Both the position numbers and the translations under genes were made by a program. A model generated the notes under the pieces. That model searched no databases. It was given only the letters and a program-made list of their open reading frames with translations, and was not told where the DNA came from. Source: Lophium mytilinum (Eukaryota; Ascomycota; Dothideomycetes; Mytilinidiales; Mytilinidiaceae). From it: DNA of 64,000 bases. Numbering within the stretch: position 1 is the stretch's first letter; each line of letters starts with the position of its first letter. The DNA is taken from positions 1,357,832 to 1,421,831 of the forward strand of contig MU004191.1 in assembly GCA_010093605.1 (NCBI GenBank), read 5' to 3'. Of the stretch, positions 55,701 through 64,000 are shown in pieces.

Positions 55701-56150
55701 GCTGTTGAGCCCGGGTTAGTCCGCCGTCAAATGTACCGGTAGCCAGCGCGTACAAGGAGCGACAGTGTGGGAGGACGAGGTTGTGCTGGGGACGACGGTA
55801 CGTGAGGCGGAGCAGGATCCAACGAGATGGGTAGACGTGTCCACTGCCTTCGTATCATCAACCAGTAGGTTTCATGGCAAAAGCACAAGCGGAGTGCGAC
55901 GACTGCAAGACTTCCATAGTGAACATGAATAGCTTCATCATGAATGGGGGAATATGCTGCGTTAGGATGGACAGGAGGAGAGGTGTGATCAGGTATCTTT
56001 ACGAGTATAGAACAGTCGTGACTAAGTACGAGCTAGCCGAAAGAGGGTCTATCTTTCACGCGATACTAACGTCAACCGCGACCCTCGAGCTGTCTGCCAC
56101 TACCCTCACGCATCCTGTTACTCGGCGCACACACTACTACATGAGACGCC
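52746..56150. other. 3.4 kb gene-free stretch
   Basis: All open frames here are short, overlap on both strands and lack family resemblance. It separates two divergent genes and likely holds the long promoter and leader of the zinc-cluster gene and the promoter of the cyclophilin gene. At about 54519-54536 a sequence (GTCACCGTCTGAGGCG) resembles the arm motif of the repeats near 34.4 kb, possibly by chance. Confidence 0.45.
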
Positions 56151-57685
56151 ATGTCGGTGCTACTGGAGACATCTGTGGGCGACATTGTCATTGACCTGCT
56201 TGTCACTGAATCCCCTCGGTGTTGCGAAAAGTGAGTCCCTCTGCGCGTCACCAACTGCTTCCTCCCACTTCCAGCGCGAGACTGAGCCTACAGAACAGAG
56301 ACTAACACCATATCTCCCATTACTCCAGCTTCCTCAAGCTCTGTAAGATCAAGTACTACAACTTTTCGCCCGTACACAGCGTGCAGCCAAACTTCTCCTT
56401 CCAAACGGGCGACCCCATCGGCCCCGGCTCCAAAGACAGCGATGGCGGCTCCTCCATATGGGGCCTGCTGTCGCCCAACGACCCGGCGAAGAAGACATTC
56501 AAGCCAGAGTTCCACCCAAAGCTGAAGCACGTCGAGCGCGGCACTGTCAGCCTTGCGACCGCGCCCGCCCCCAATGACCCCGATGAGCGCCTCGCCGGCA
56601 GCCAGTTTATCGTTACACTAGGGGATAACCTGGATTACCTCGATGGCAAAGCTGCCATCTTCGGCACCGTCGTCGAAGGTTTTGATGCGCTGGAGAAGAT
56701 CAACACAGCCTTCGTGGACGAGTCAGGCCGCCCGCTCAAGGACATCCGCATCCGGCACACCGTGGTTCTCGATGATCCCTTCCCCGACCCACCAGGCTTG
56801 ACCGCACCAGACGCTAGTCCTGTGCCCACACCCGCCCAGCTCGCTACTGTCCGCATCGCCGACGACGAAGAATTCGCCGAAGAGGAGGATCAAGAAGCCA
56901 TGGAAGCGCTCCGGCGCGAGCGCGAAGCCCGCGCGCAGGCCCTTACCTTGGAGATGATGGGTGACCTGCCCTTCGCTGAAGTCAAGCCCCCGGAGAACGT
57001 CCTCTTCGTCTGCAAGCTTAATCCCGTGACGCAAGACGAGGACCTCGAGCTCATTTTCTCGCGCTTCGGCAAGATTCTGTCCTGTGAGGTCATCAGGGAT
57101 AAGCGGACCGGCGACAGCCTGCAGTATGCCTTTGTTGAGTTTGAGGAGAAGAAGGATTGCGAGAACGCGTATTTCAAGATGGATGGTGTACTGATCGACG
57201 ATCACCGCATCCACGTTGACTTCTCGCAGAGCGTGAGTCGCTTGTCTGACTCGTGGCGAGATGCGACGAACGCCAAGCGGAAGAGACAGGGTGGTGGATT
57301 CGGCGGCATTGAGAGCTTGGAGAGGAAGAGACAGTACCGGGTAGATGATGGCGCGGAAAGGCAGCGCGAGCGCGAGCGGGAAAACAAATATGGTATCGTA
57401 ATGGACAGAGAGGCGGCAACGAGGCGAGAAGAGGCGAGCAAAGACTTCGAGAACTCGCGAAAGCGCAAGGAAAGGAGTAGTGAGTATGAGGATCGATGGC
57501 GGCCGTCAAGGAGTCGCAGTCCGAAGAGGAGCGACCGACGGGACCGAGACAGCAGGTATTCGGAAAAGCGTAGGGAGCGGAGTCGAAGTCGAAGTCGGGA
57601 TCGGTACCGCGACGATCACCGAAGGCGAGATCGAAGTCGTGAGCGCTATAGGGATGGTCGGCGACGTGACCGGGACCGACGGTAG
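56151..57685 (+). CDS. Cyclophilin with RRM, PPIL4 type
   Basis: The model is join(56151..56230, 56329..57685), 478 residues. The N-terminal cyclophilin domain: [79 protein letters not shown] central acidic helix leads to an RRM ([10 protein letters not shown] as RNP2; [15 protein letters not shown] as RNP1), then an RS/RD-rich tail ([16 protein letters not shown]). PPIL4-type proteins are nuclear and linked to splicing. The cyclophilin domain has diverged from the canonical active site, as in the family, so isomerase activity is doubtful. The 98 nt intron lies after CCE in phase 2. Confidence 0.95.
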
Positions 57686-59131
57686 ATCAGAAAAGCGCCA
57701 CAAGCTATTCTTCCTGGACTATCTCGGCTTTTGGCCAGTCTTTTTAGTGTCACGGCTCAACAGTGATGATCTGGATTCTCGGTGCCGCGTCACTCTGTCA
57801 CTAGTTCTGTTTTCAAGGCCGCCTCTACACCACGGCTCTGTTTTAGGAGGACAAGGATGCAGTCAAGCTGGAAGACATGTGCTCTCTCGCCGAACAGGTC
57901 TGATAAACCTGCGCAGAGATGCTCGTTACTCGCTCCGCTTCTTCTCTCTGGGCTGCCTGATGGGCTAGTAGAATCTCCGTCCCTTATGTCAACGACACCG
58001 TCAACACCTATACGTCCGCCGGCATCGCGACTGGTGTTCCACTTTGTGACGCTTGTGGTGGGATTGGGGTGATTCAAAGCTTCTTAAACCGAGTGGCTGC
58101 TGTGATCATAATCATGGGCAGCATACAGCAAGCGACTATATTTGTACCTATTTCCAAAAAAAGAAATTCAGATAATTCACTGATCCGAGCAGCTTTCAGC
58201 TTTTAGAAGCATTGATGCTGTGTGTACTTAAGGTGATAATGAAACTTATTCAAGAGCTCAGTTTATGATTTATATACAGCTAAAGGTATCTAACATAGCC
58301 CACAGGTTACAAAATCTAGGTCATGATTATGTGCGAACGAATCTCCTACCACTCGAGTTCCACCCTTGCTCGTTACACACTACTGTGCGAAACAGTGAGG
58401 CAGTCCAAATCCCATTGTGTCAGCTTTGACATCGTGCTCGAGTTTTCGAAGGCCTATAGGGGTAAGCCAGACAGAGACATACGTACATACATGCCTAGAA
58501 TCCAAGCAAAGCACTGTAGCAAGGACCGATTCTCATGTTTCGATTTGAGTTTCATGTTGTTTCAACAACGGAGTATAGAAGGAGTGATATAGGAGGGTGG
58601 TTCAGCTCGGTGAAAGCTGTTGATACTTTGACTCCGTGCTGGACCAACTTCGCCAGAATTAGAAACTGAGAAACGCCTCCTCACCATGCATTTATGAACC
58701 CGCCTCCTCTCTGTGTGTACCTGGTAGCCACTGTTCGAGTTAGCTTGACAAGTTTACAGACTGTTCAAGGTGAAGTTGAGATCTAGAGAAGGCCCTTGTC
58801 AGAATTCAAGCAACGGCCTCATCGGAAAAGAGCTGAAATTTTGCTCTTCTACGAAGCAATTTTGCTATCCATCGATTTTCTATGATACAATTCGGTAGCT
58901 CAATTCAATAAGCTCAATTCTACGCCTACTACCAAGCCCTGTTTCGGCAATTTTAGGCCCCAATCCCAAGTCCAAACCTGGAAAGCCACCGACGCCAAGG
59001 CAGTATGCTAAAAGGAAAAGGCTAAAGCAATCTCAAGAGAATCACATCTGAAAGCCTCCAATTCGCCGCTGTTTGTTATTCATTTTCTGGATTTTCAGAG
59101 GTACCTGAGCTGAGAATCTGTGCTCCCACTC
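57686..59131. other. Convergent 3' intergenic region
   Basis: About 1.4 kb. It contains a third, diverged copy of the dispersed repeat (58711-58770); otherwise nothing recognised. Confidence 0.5.
58711..58770 (+). repeat. Dispersed repeat, diverged copy 3
   Basis: GTACCTGGTAGCCACTGTTC followed by a GAGTTAGCTTGACAAGTTTACA block aligns with the 5' half of copy 2 (GTACACCCTGTTGACGCTGT, then GGTTAGCCTCACAAGCTTACAA). Changes are mostly transitions. Confidence 0.45.
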
Positions 59132-62100
59132 TCAATCTCTCACGCTGATTCCAGTACGGGTGGTGAACATGCGCGCGGCAATGTTCATACTGGCCAGCTC
59201 CTGAAACAGCAGCTTCGCCGCATACGGAATCTGGACCTGCGAGATCTTGGTCTTGTTGTGGCAAGGGCGGCACTCGTACTCGCCTCTCTTGATTTGACTG
59301 TCGAGTATAGTTAGTATATAGCTTCCTGAAAAGAGGGAGGGGGTTTCATACGCGATTGGACTCATCAGCCCGCAGATATCACAGATGTGCACGCGATACG
59401 CATCCGAGACCTCGAACAACCGCTCCTTCAAGAAGGCTGCTGCGCCATGCGAAATCATGCAATCACGTTCCATCTCTCCGAAACGCAGGCCGCCGTCTCT
59501 CGCACGACCCTCGACGGGCTGTCGGGTAAGAATCTGTAGGGGTCCTCGGGCACGCGCGTGGATTTTGTCGTCCACCATATGGCGCAGACGCTGGTAATAG
59601 GTAGGACCAAGGAAAACCTGAGCAACCATCTTTCTGCCAGTATGGCCCTGGTACATGACCTCAAAACCACGACTATGGTAGCCGTGATGGCGGAGAATAT
59701 CGGAAACGCTCTGGACGGTGACGTCGGTGAAAGGAGTAGCGTCCCCTTCAGCGCCACGGAGAGAACCGACCTTTGACAACAGACATTCGATCAAATGAGC
59801 AATCGTCATTCGAGAAGGAATGGCGTGTGGGTTGATGATGATGTCTGGAGTGAGCCCCTCGCGAGTGAATGGCATGTCTTCTTGGCGGTACGTAATACCA
59901 ATCGTACCCTTCTGACCGTGACGGGAGGCAAATTTATCACCGATCTGCGGAATCTTCGTCGTACGCGTGCGCACTTTGACAAACCGGAGACCCTCAGTGT
60001 TGGTAGTGAATAGCACCTGATCGATGATGCCGTTTTCAGTATGTCGAAGCGGTGTGGACACATCACGCTTTGTGTGCATGATGGTCTTCTGGCCCAGCTC
60101 ATTAGCGTCTGGCGGAATAGGAGCTGTCTTTCCAATGATAACATCATCTCCAGACACACGAACTCCAGGTGCAACGACACCGTCGTCGTCAAGCTTATCG
60201 TAGGTCCCGCCCTTCATGCGGAGCGTGTCACTACGAGTCGGCTTCTCGAACTGCTCGAGAACGTTGACACCAATACGCTTCTCCTGTTCCGTGTATGACC
60301 GGTAGAACAGGCTCCTGAATAGACCTCTGTCGATGCTGCTTTGATTCATGATAACAGAATCTTCCTGGTTGTAACCAGAATAGCAGGCAATAGCCACAAT
60401 TGCATTCTGGCCAGCAGGGAGCTCTCGGAACCTAAGATACTCCATGGACCGCGTTGTAGCCAGCGGTTTCTGAGGATAGTAGAGTACGTTCATCATAGTC
60501 TCCATACGTAGAGCATAGTTCGTAATCGCAACTCCCATGGCTTGTTTACCCATAGCGGACTGGTAAGTATTACGAGGAGACTGGTTGTGGTCTGGGAATG
60601 GAATAATGCTGGCGCAAATCCCGAGGATCATACTTGGGTGAATCTCACAATGCGTATATGTTTTCACCGTTGGGTTTGGTTTCGGTTTGATCCGCGTGAA
60701 CCCATCTGCACCGTCCTCATCGCCTTCGAAGGTTCCCTGGCTTGCACGAGAATGGTCGACCAGGTCGTCTGGTGTCATGATAATCATGGCAGCCTCTTCC
60801 TCTTCAGCATCCAAGTACTCCACCACACCACTGTGGAGGAGACCTTTCCAGCCGAACTGGACTTCAGATTTCTCATCGTCGCTCATGCCTGTGGTGTCCA
60901 CAAGTTTATCGTCATGGAGCTTTTGAACATGAGACTTGTCCAGCACTAACATTCCGCGATTGGGTTTTCTTGGATTGTTTTCAACAACGAACAGAGGGCG
61001 CATAACTCGGCCGGCATCAGTGAAGATTTTGAACTCTCGATCGCGAATATCCCGAACAAGACTCATTTCGTACGACAGGACACCACTTCTACGTAGTTCC
61101 TGCACAACGTTTACGAGCTGAGATGGTTGCGTATGTACACCGACCCACACGCCGTTAACGAAGATTTTGGTTGCGTTTGGATTCAAGGTGGGGTCATATT
61201 CCTCGAGCAGCTCCATGTTGCGTTGAGTCATGAAGTCGGTAATCGGTGTGCTCTCGCTGCCCACAGAGACGTAGCACATCAGTGAGAGGTTTTTCACCAA
61301 TCCACAGGCCTGTCCTTCCGGAGTTTCTGCCGGACATACCAAACCCCAGTGGGTGTTGTGCAATTGGCGCGGTTTTGCGAGCTTCCCGTCGCGGCCAACT
61401 GGTGTGTTGGTCCGTCGTAAATGAGATAATGTCGACGAATAAGTGTAACGATTAAGGACCTGTGAAACCCCAGCTTTGGATGAGGCGGCCTTCTTTTGAT
61501 CGCCCCAATTGCCAGTGGCTAGGGAGTACTTGAGTCCATTTGTGATGATACTGGCTTTGACCGCTAGCGCGATGCTGAACTCCTGACCATGTTCCACGCA
61601 TTTCTGGAGGTACTTGTAGATATCCTTGGTCAGCCGAAGGAATAGTTGCCTGAAAAGATTGGCAATCAGGGGACCTGCGAGATCTAAACGCTTCTTTCCG
61701 AAATGGTCCCGATCGTCTTCGTCGCGTCGGCCAAGAACACACTGGAGAAGACGGTGGATCATGTAACCAAGGAAAAAGGCTTTCCTCGTGTCTTGGCCCT
61801 CCTTCTGAGATATATGTGGCAAGAATTCTCGCTGCATGATGTCCCGCGCGTACTTCAGACGCTTGTCCCGAGTACCGGTATTTTGGCCACGCTTCGCGAT
61901 CCAATCTAGCGCGGTCTCCCGATCTTGTATCATGGCGCCTTCCTCTATGCTAGGCTTGAGCAGCTCGAGCATTTGGGTGTCGTTCCGGTCGTAGACGATA
62001 TGATTCAAAATCTCTTCGTCGGACACAACTCCCAGCGCACGGAAAACAACAGATATCGGGACGTCTGCTTTGATGTATGGGAGAGTGGCGTAAGCGTAGG

Positions 62101-62974
62101 GACCGGGCTGTCGCTTGACGATCATGGAGTTCTCTGTCCACTTGATGTTGAAGGTAGAGATAAGACGAGATCCCTTCTCAACCGCACTGCGAATTTCAGC
62201 CGTCCAAGGAATGGGGCCTTGCTTCTTTCGGAACACCTGAACTATGTTCGCGGCACTCCGTTCTTGAGCAATGAGTACTTTCTCAGAGCCGTTGATGATG
62301 AAGTATCCACCTTGATCATAGGGACACTCCTTTTCCTGGTACAGCTTCTCGTCCGACTGATTTCGCAGATGGCACATCTCCGAGCGCAACATGACGGGCA
62401 GCTTGCCGATGAAAACGCGATTCGCTTCATCGTCGAGGTCGACTGGCACATCGCTAGGGTCCTCTTCTTCCCAATATAGTTCCGTTCCCCCAGACGTGTT
62501 GTTGTCGACGTCCATGTCGTCCCCGCCGGGATTCGCCGTGATGGGTCGTTCCCGGGCAACCATCTTCTTGTGCTGGATATTGGCCATCAAAGCCCCAGAG
62601 TAGGTGAGATTTCGCAGACGGGCCTCGTGTGGAGTCATGGCCATAGTAACACCATCACCTTCAGTATGCGTAGGGCGCGCCAACGAGACTCTGCCAAAGT
62701 GTATCTCATATCGCCGCTTGATGATGGGATCATCGTCCTCACTGTAGGGCGCATTCTGGTCCAGAATGACGTGGCCGTTCTCCTTCACAATATCCTGGAT
62801 TGTGTTGCGCGTGAACTCGTCGTACGAGTCCAGCTGCTGCGAGACCAGACCCTTTTGGAGGAAGAAAGAAGATATAACGGTCCAGCAGTCCTCGGCCGTT
62901 ATCATATCGGTATCCTCCACGTCTCCCTCCTCCAAGTACTCTTCATCATCATATCCGTCACCATTGTAAGCCAT
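59132..62974 (-). CDS. rpb2: RNA polymerase II second-largest subunit RPB2
   Basis: The model is complement(join(59132..59297, 59352..62974)), 1262 residues, the usual length. All landmark regions are present: [20 protein letters not shown], protrusion and lobe, the fork/switch region [20 protein letters not shown] and [20 protein letters not shown], the hybrid-binding block with [18 protein letters not shown] and the [15 protein letters not shown] motif, and the C-terminal clamp zinc site [11 protein letters not shown]...[11 protein letters not shown]. It forms the active-centre cleft opposite RPB1. The single intron (59298-59351, 54 nt, GTATGA to ACAG) is a multiple of three and stop-free, so an unspliced reading adds 18 residues between the two Cys pairs of the zinc site. 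A good taxon marker. Confidence 0.98.
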   Translation of the reverse strand: MAYNGDGYDDEEYLEEGDVEDTDMITAEDCWTVISSFFLQKGLVSQQLDSYDEFTRNTIQDIVKENGHVILDQNAPYSEDDDPIIKRRYEIHFGRVSLARPTHTEGDGVTMAMTPHEARLRNLTYSGALMANIQHKKMVARERPITANPGGDDMDVDNNTSGGTELYWEEEDPSDVPVDLDDEANRVFIGKLPVMLRSEMCHLRNQSDEKLYQEKECPYDQGGYFIINGSEKVLIAQERSAANIVQVFRKKQGPIPWTAEIRSAVEKGSRLISTFNIKWTENSMIVKRQPGPYAYATLPYIKADVPISVVFRALGVVSDEEILNHIVYDRNDTQMLELLKPSIEEGAMIQDRETALDWIAKRGQNTGTRDKRLKYARDIMQREFLPHISQKEGQDTRKAFFLGYMIHRLLQCVLGRRDEDDRDHFGKKRLDLAGPLIANLFRQLFLRLTKDIYKYLQKCVEHGQEFSIALAVKASIITNGLKYSLATGNWGDQKKAASSKAGVSQVLNRYTYSSTLSHLRRTNTPVGRDGKLAKPRQLHNTHWGLVCPAETPEGQACGLVKNLSLMCYVSVGSESTPITDFMTQRNMELLEEYDPTLNPNATKIFVNGVWVGVHTQPSQLVNVVQELRRSGVLSYEMSLVRDIRDREFKIFTDAGRVMRPLFVVENNPRKPNRGMLVLDKSHVQKLHDDKLVDTTGMSDDEKSEVQFGWKGLLHSGVVEYLDAEEEEAAMIIMTPDDLVDHSRASQGTFEGDEDGADGFTRIKPKPNPTVKTYTHCEIHPSMILGICASIIPFPDHNQSPRNTYQSAMGKQAMGVAITNYALRMETMMNVLYYPQKPLATTRSMEYLRFRELPAGQNAIVAIACYSGYNQEDSVIMNQSSIDRGLFRSLFYRSYTEQEKRIGVNVLEQFEKPTRSDTLRMKGGTYDKLDDDGVVAPGVRVSGDDVIIGKTAPIPPDANELGQKTIMHTKRDVSTPLRHTENGIIDQVLFTTNTEGLRFVKVRTRTTKIPQIGDKFASRHGQKGTIGITYRQEDMPFTREGLTPDIIINPHAIPSRMTIAHLIECLLSKVGSLRGAEGDATPFTDVTVQSVSDILRHHGYHSRGFEVMYQGHTGRKMVAQVFLGPTYYQRLRHMVDDKIHARARGPLQILTRQPVEGRARDGGLRFGEMERDCMISHGAAAFLKERLFEVSDAYRVHICDICGLMSPIAYETPSLFSGSYILTILDSQIKRGEYECRPCHNKTKISQVQIPYAAKLLFQELASMNIAARMFTTRTGISVRD

Positions 62975-63616
62975 GTTGGCGATAGCGTTAGGAAGCTACG
63001 TGTGGGAGGCTTCGAGGTTGGGCAGCGCAAGTGAGGTATACGGCTTCGAGGACAGCGCGCGGCGCTGCGCAGTCAGCGGAGGTCGAGCGAGATCACCTAG
63101 GCGCTGGTAGCAGAAACGTCAGATTAGCTTGAAGAGCCCAGCAAGTATCCAGAGTGGTGCGCTCGTGAGGTGCTGCGACGGCGGCGCGAGGTGGCGGGTG
63201 AAGGAGGAGCTGGAGTCCTTGAGGTTCACGGCACGGGTGCTAACAAAGCCAAAGCAGGGGGCCTTGGCGCAAGCGCTCTTTGACACCAACCACGTGACTA
63301 CGCTCCACTTTTCGAAAAGTATTGCAGTCGCGCAACAGCGCAACGCCTCTTCACTCGATCATATAAGGCTGTCCAGAGTGGTTTGGCATAATGATGACAG
63401 CCTCATCCGCATAGTAGATTGTCACAATGCACAGGCTGTAGGCTCCACAACCCACGTCAAAGGGGCAGATATCTGGACTACAAGAGTGAACTCGCTCTGG
63501 ATACCTGAACGTTCATCAAGCAACCAAAGGTAGTGGTAGAATGGTGTAGACAGATCTATTCCGACGAAGCACATCTAGTAGAAACGCACATGGCAATACT
63601 AGTAGTAGACTCTCTT
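62975..63616. other. Upstream region of rpb2
   Basis: About 640 bases, rpb2 promoter and the 3' flank of the next gene (same strand). The plus-strand open frame 63129-63533 has no family resemblance. Confidence 0.5.
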
Positions 63617-64000
63617 CTAGATCTTACTCTGCCCTTCCTGAGGTATCTTCACCACTACCTTGCCCCAGCTCTCCCTCCCACCCAGCGCTTGAAGGGCTGC
63701 TGGAACACTCTCTAGTCCTACGTACTCCTTGTCTGTGAAGCACGTCCCTCTGTATTTCCCGGACTCCGTCAACTCATATAGCCCCTCCCACACTTTTTCT
63801 ATCGCCTCGGGCTCGTTTATCGAGTATGCACCCCAATGCAACCCGACGACGCTCACGTTCTTGAGCAGGATTCTGTTGGTGGCCATTTTCTCAATATCTC
63901 CTGCAGCAAAACCAATGACGAGGAGTCGGCCGTTCCAGGCTATACACTTCATCGACTGGCCAATGAGCCCGACAGGATCGTAGACGATATCGACACCGCG
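63617..64000 (-). CDS. Quinone oxidoreductase-like (MDR family), 3' part
   Basis: The C-terminal about 127 residues, cut by the window end. RGVDIVYDPVGLIGQSMKCI is the end of the Rossmann fold, then WNGRLLVIGFAAGDIEKMAT, NVSVVGLHWGAYSINEPEAI, and the closing ALQALGGRESWGKVVVKI. This matches zinc-independent medium-chain dehydrogenase/reductases of the NADPH:quinone-reductase (QOR) type. The NADPH-binding loop and the N-terminal half lie outside the window, so substrate class and start cannot be judged. Confidence 0.9.
   Translation of the reverse strand, partial: RGVDIVYDPVGLIGQSMKCIAWNGRLLVIGFAAGDIEKMATNRILLKNVSVVGLHWGAYSINEPEAIEKVWEGLYELTESGKYRGTCFTDKEYVGLESVPAALQALGGRESWGKVVVKIPQEGQSKI

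Noticed and set aside
63129-63533. Plus-strand frame of 134 codons upstream of rpb2
   Set aside because: No family resemblance; it overlaps the region expected to be the rpb2 promoter.
1-64000. tRNA, 5S rRNA, riboswitch and CRISPR arrays
   Set aside because: I looked for conserved T-arm and 5S blocks and for regular spaced repeats by eye and found none. A covariance-model scan would be decisive.

Overview
The window is nuclear DNA of a filamentous ascomycete (Pezizomycotina). The evidence is short introns (mostly 40-200 nt) with GTRNGT donors, CTRAC-like branch sites and YAG acceptors; two Zn2Cys6 transcription factors; and fungal families such as Svf1, Hal4/Sat4 kinases, EthD, NmrA-like and GH114. 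I cannot place it below subphylum. Its RPB2 gene (59132-62974) is the best marker for that. I saw no rRNA, tRNA, CRISPR array, organelle or prokaryotic sequence.

Layout, left to right. 0-5 kb: a coiled-coil protein with a mitochondrial-type N-terminus, svf1 (-), and an AT-rich relic. 5-20.8 kb: Hal4/Sat4-like kinase, membrane GNAT, the gamma-tubulin-complex microprotein Mzt1, a divergent histone H4 paralogue, two F-box-type proteins, the spliceosomal protein Dib1, an EthD protein, and a propeller-like tail-anchored protein. 21-30 kb: a fused succinyl-CoA-ligase-like protein (-), a disordered acidic/basic protein, SUMO (-), Cmc4, and a type II membrane protein. 30-40 kb (accessory in character): a Zn2Cys6 regulator, an APH-family kinase gene with an internal stop bracketed by nested repeats, a GH114 glycosidase, one unresolved gene, and dispersed repeats. 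40-50 kb: an FG-nucleoporin with a Ran-binding domain (Nup2/Nup50 type), a small membrane protein, an NmrA-like protein, and Npr2 (TORC1 control). 50-64 kb: a second Zn2Cys6 regulator behind a 3.4 kb gene-free stretch, a PPIL4-type cyclophilin with an RRM, RPB2, and the 3' part of a quinone-oxidoreductase gene cut by the window edge.

The genes do not form a pathway cluster. Most are housekeeping, in mixed orientation, with three compact divergent promoters (16.25-16.70, 23.29-23.93 and 25.70-26.24 kb). The observations most worth following are: (i) the alpha-beta succinyl-CoA-ligase fusion, whose beta half has lost the ATP-grasp nucleotide-binding part and whose linker looks like a second mitochondrial presequence; (ii) the histone H4 variant with a 50-residue N-terminal extension and Arg at the K20 position; (iii) the repeat-bracketed APH locus and its related short inverted repeats; (iv) a recurrent switch from C-rich to G-rich coding strand inside genes. 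Exon boundaries are my own reading of splice signals and frame. None is confirmed by transcript data.
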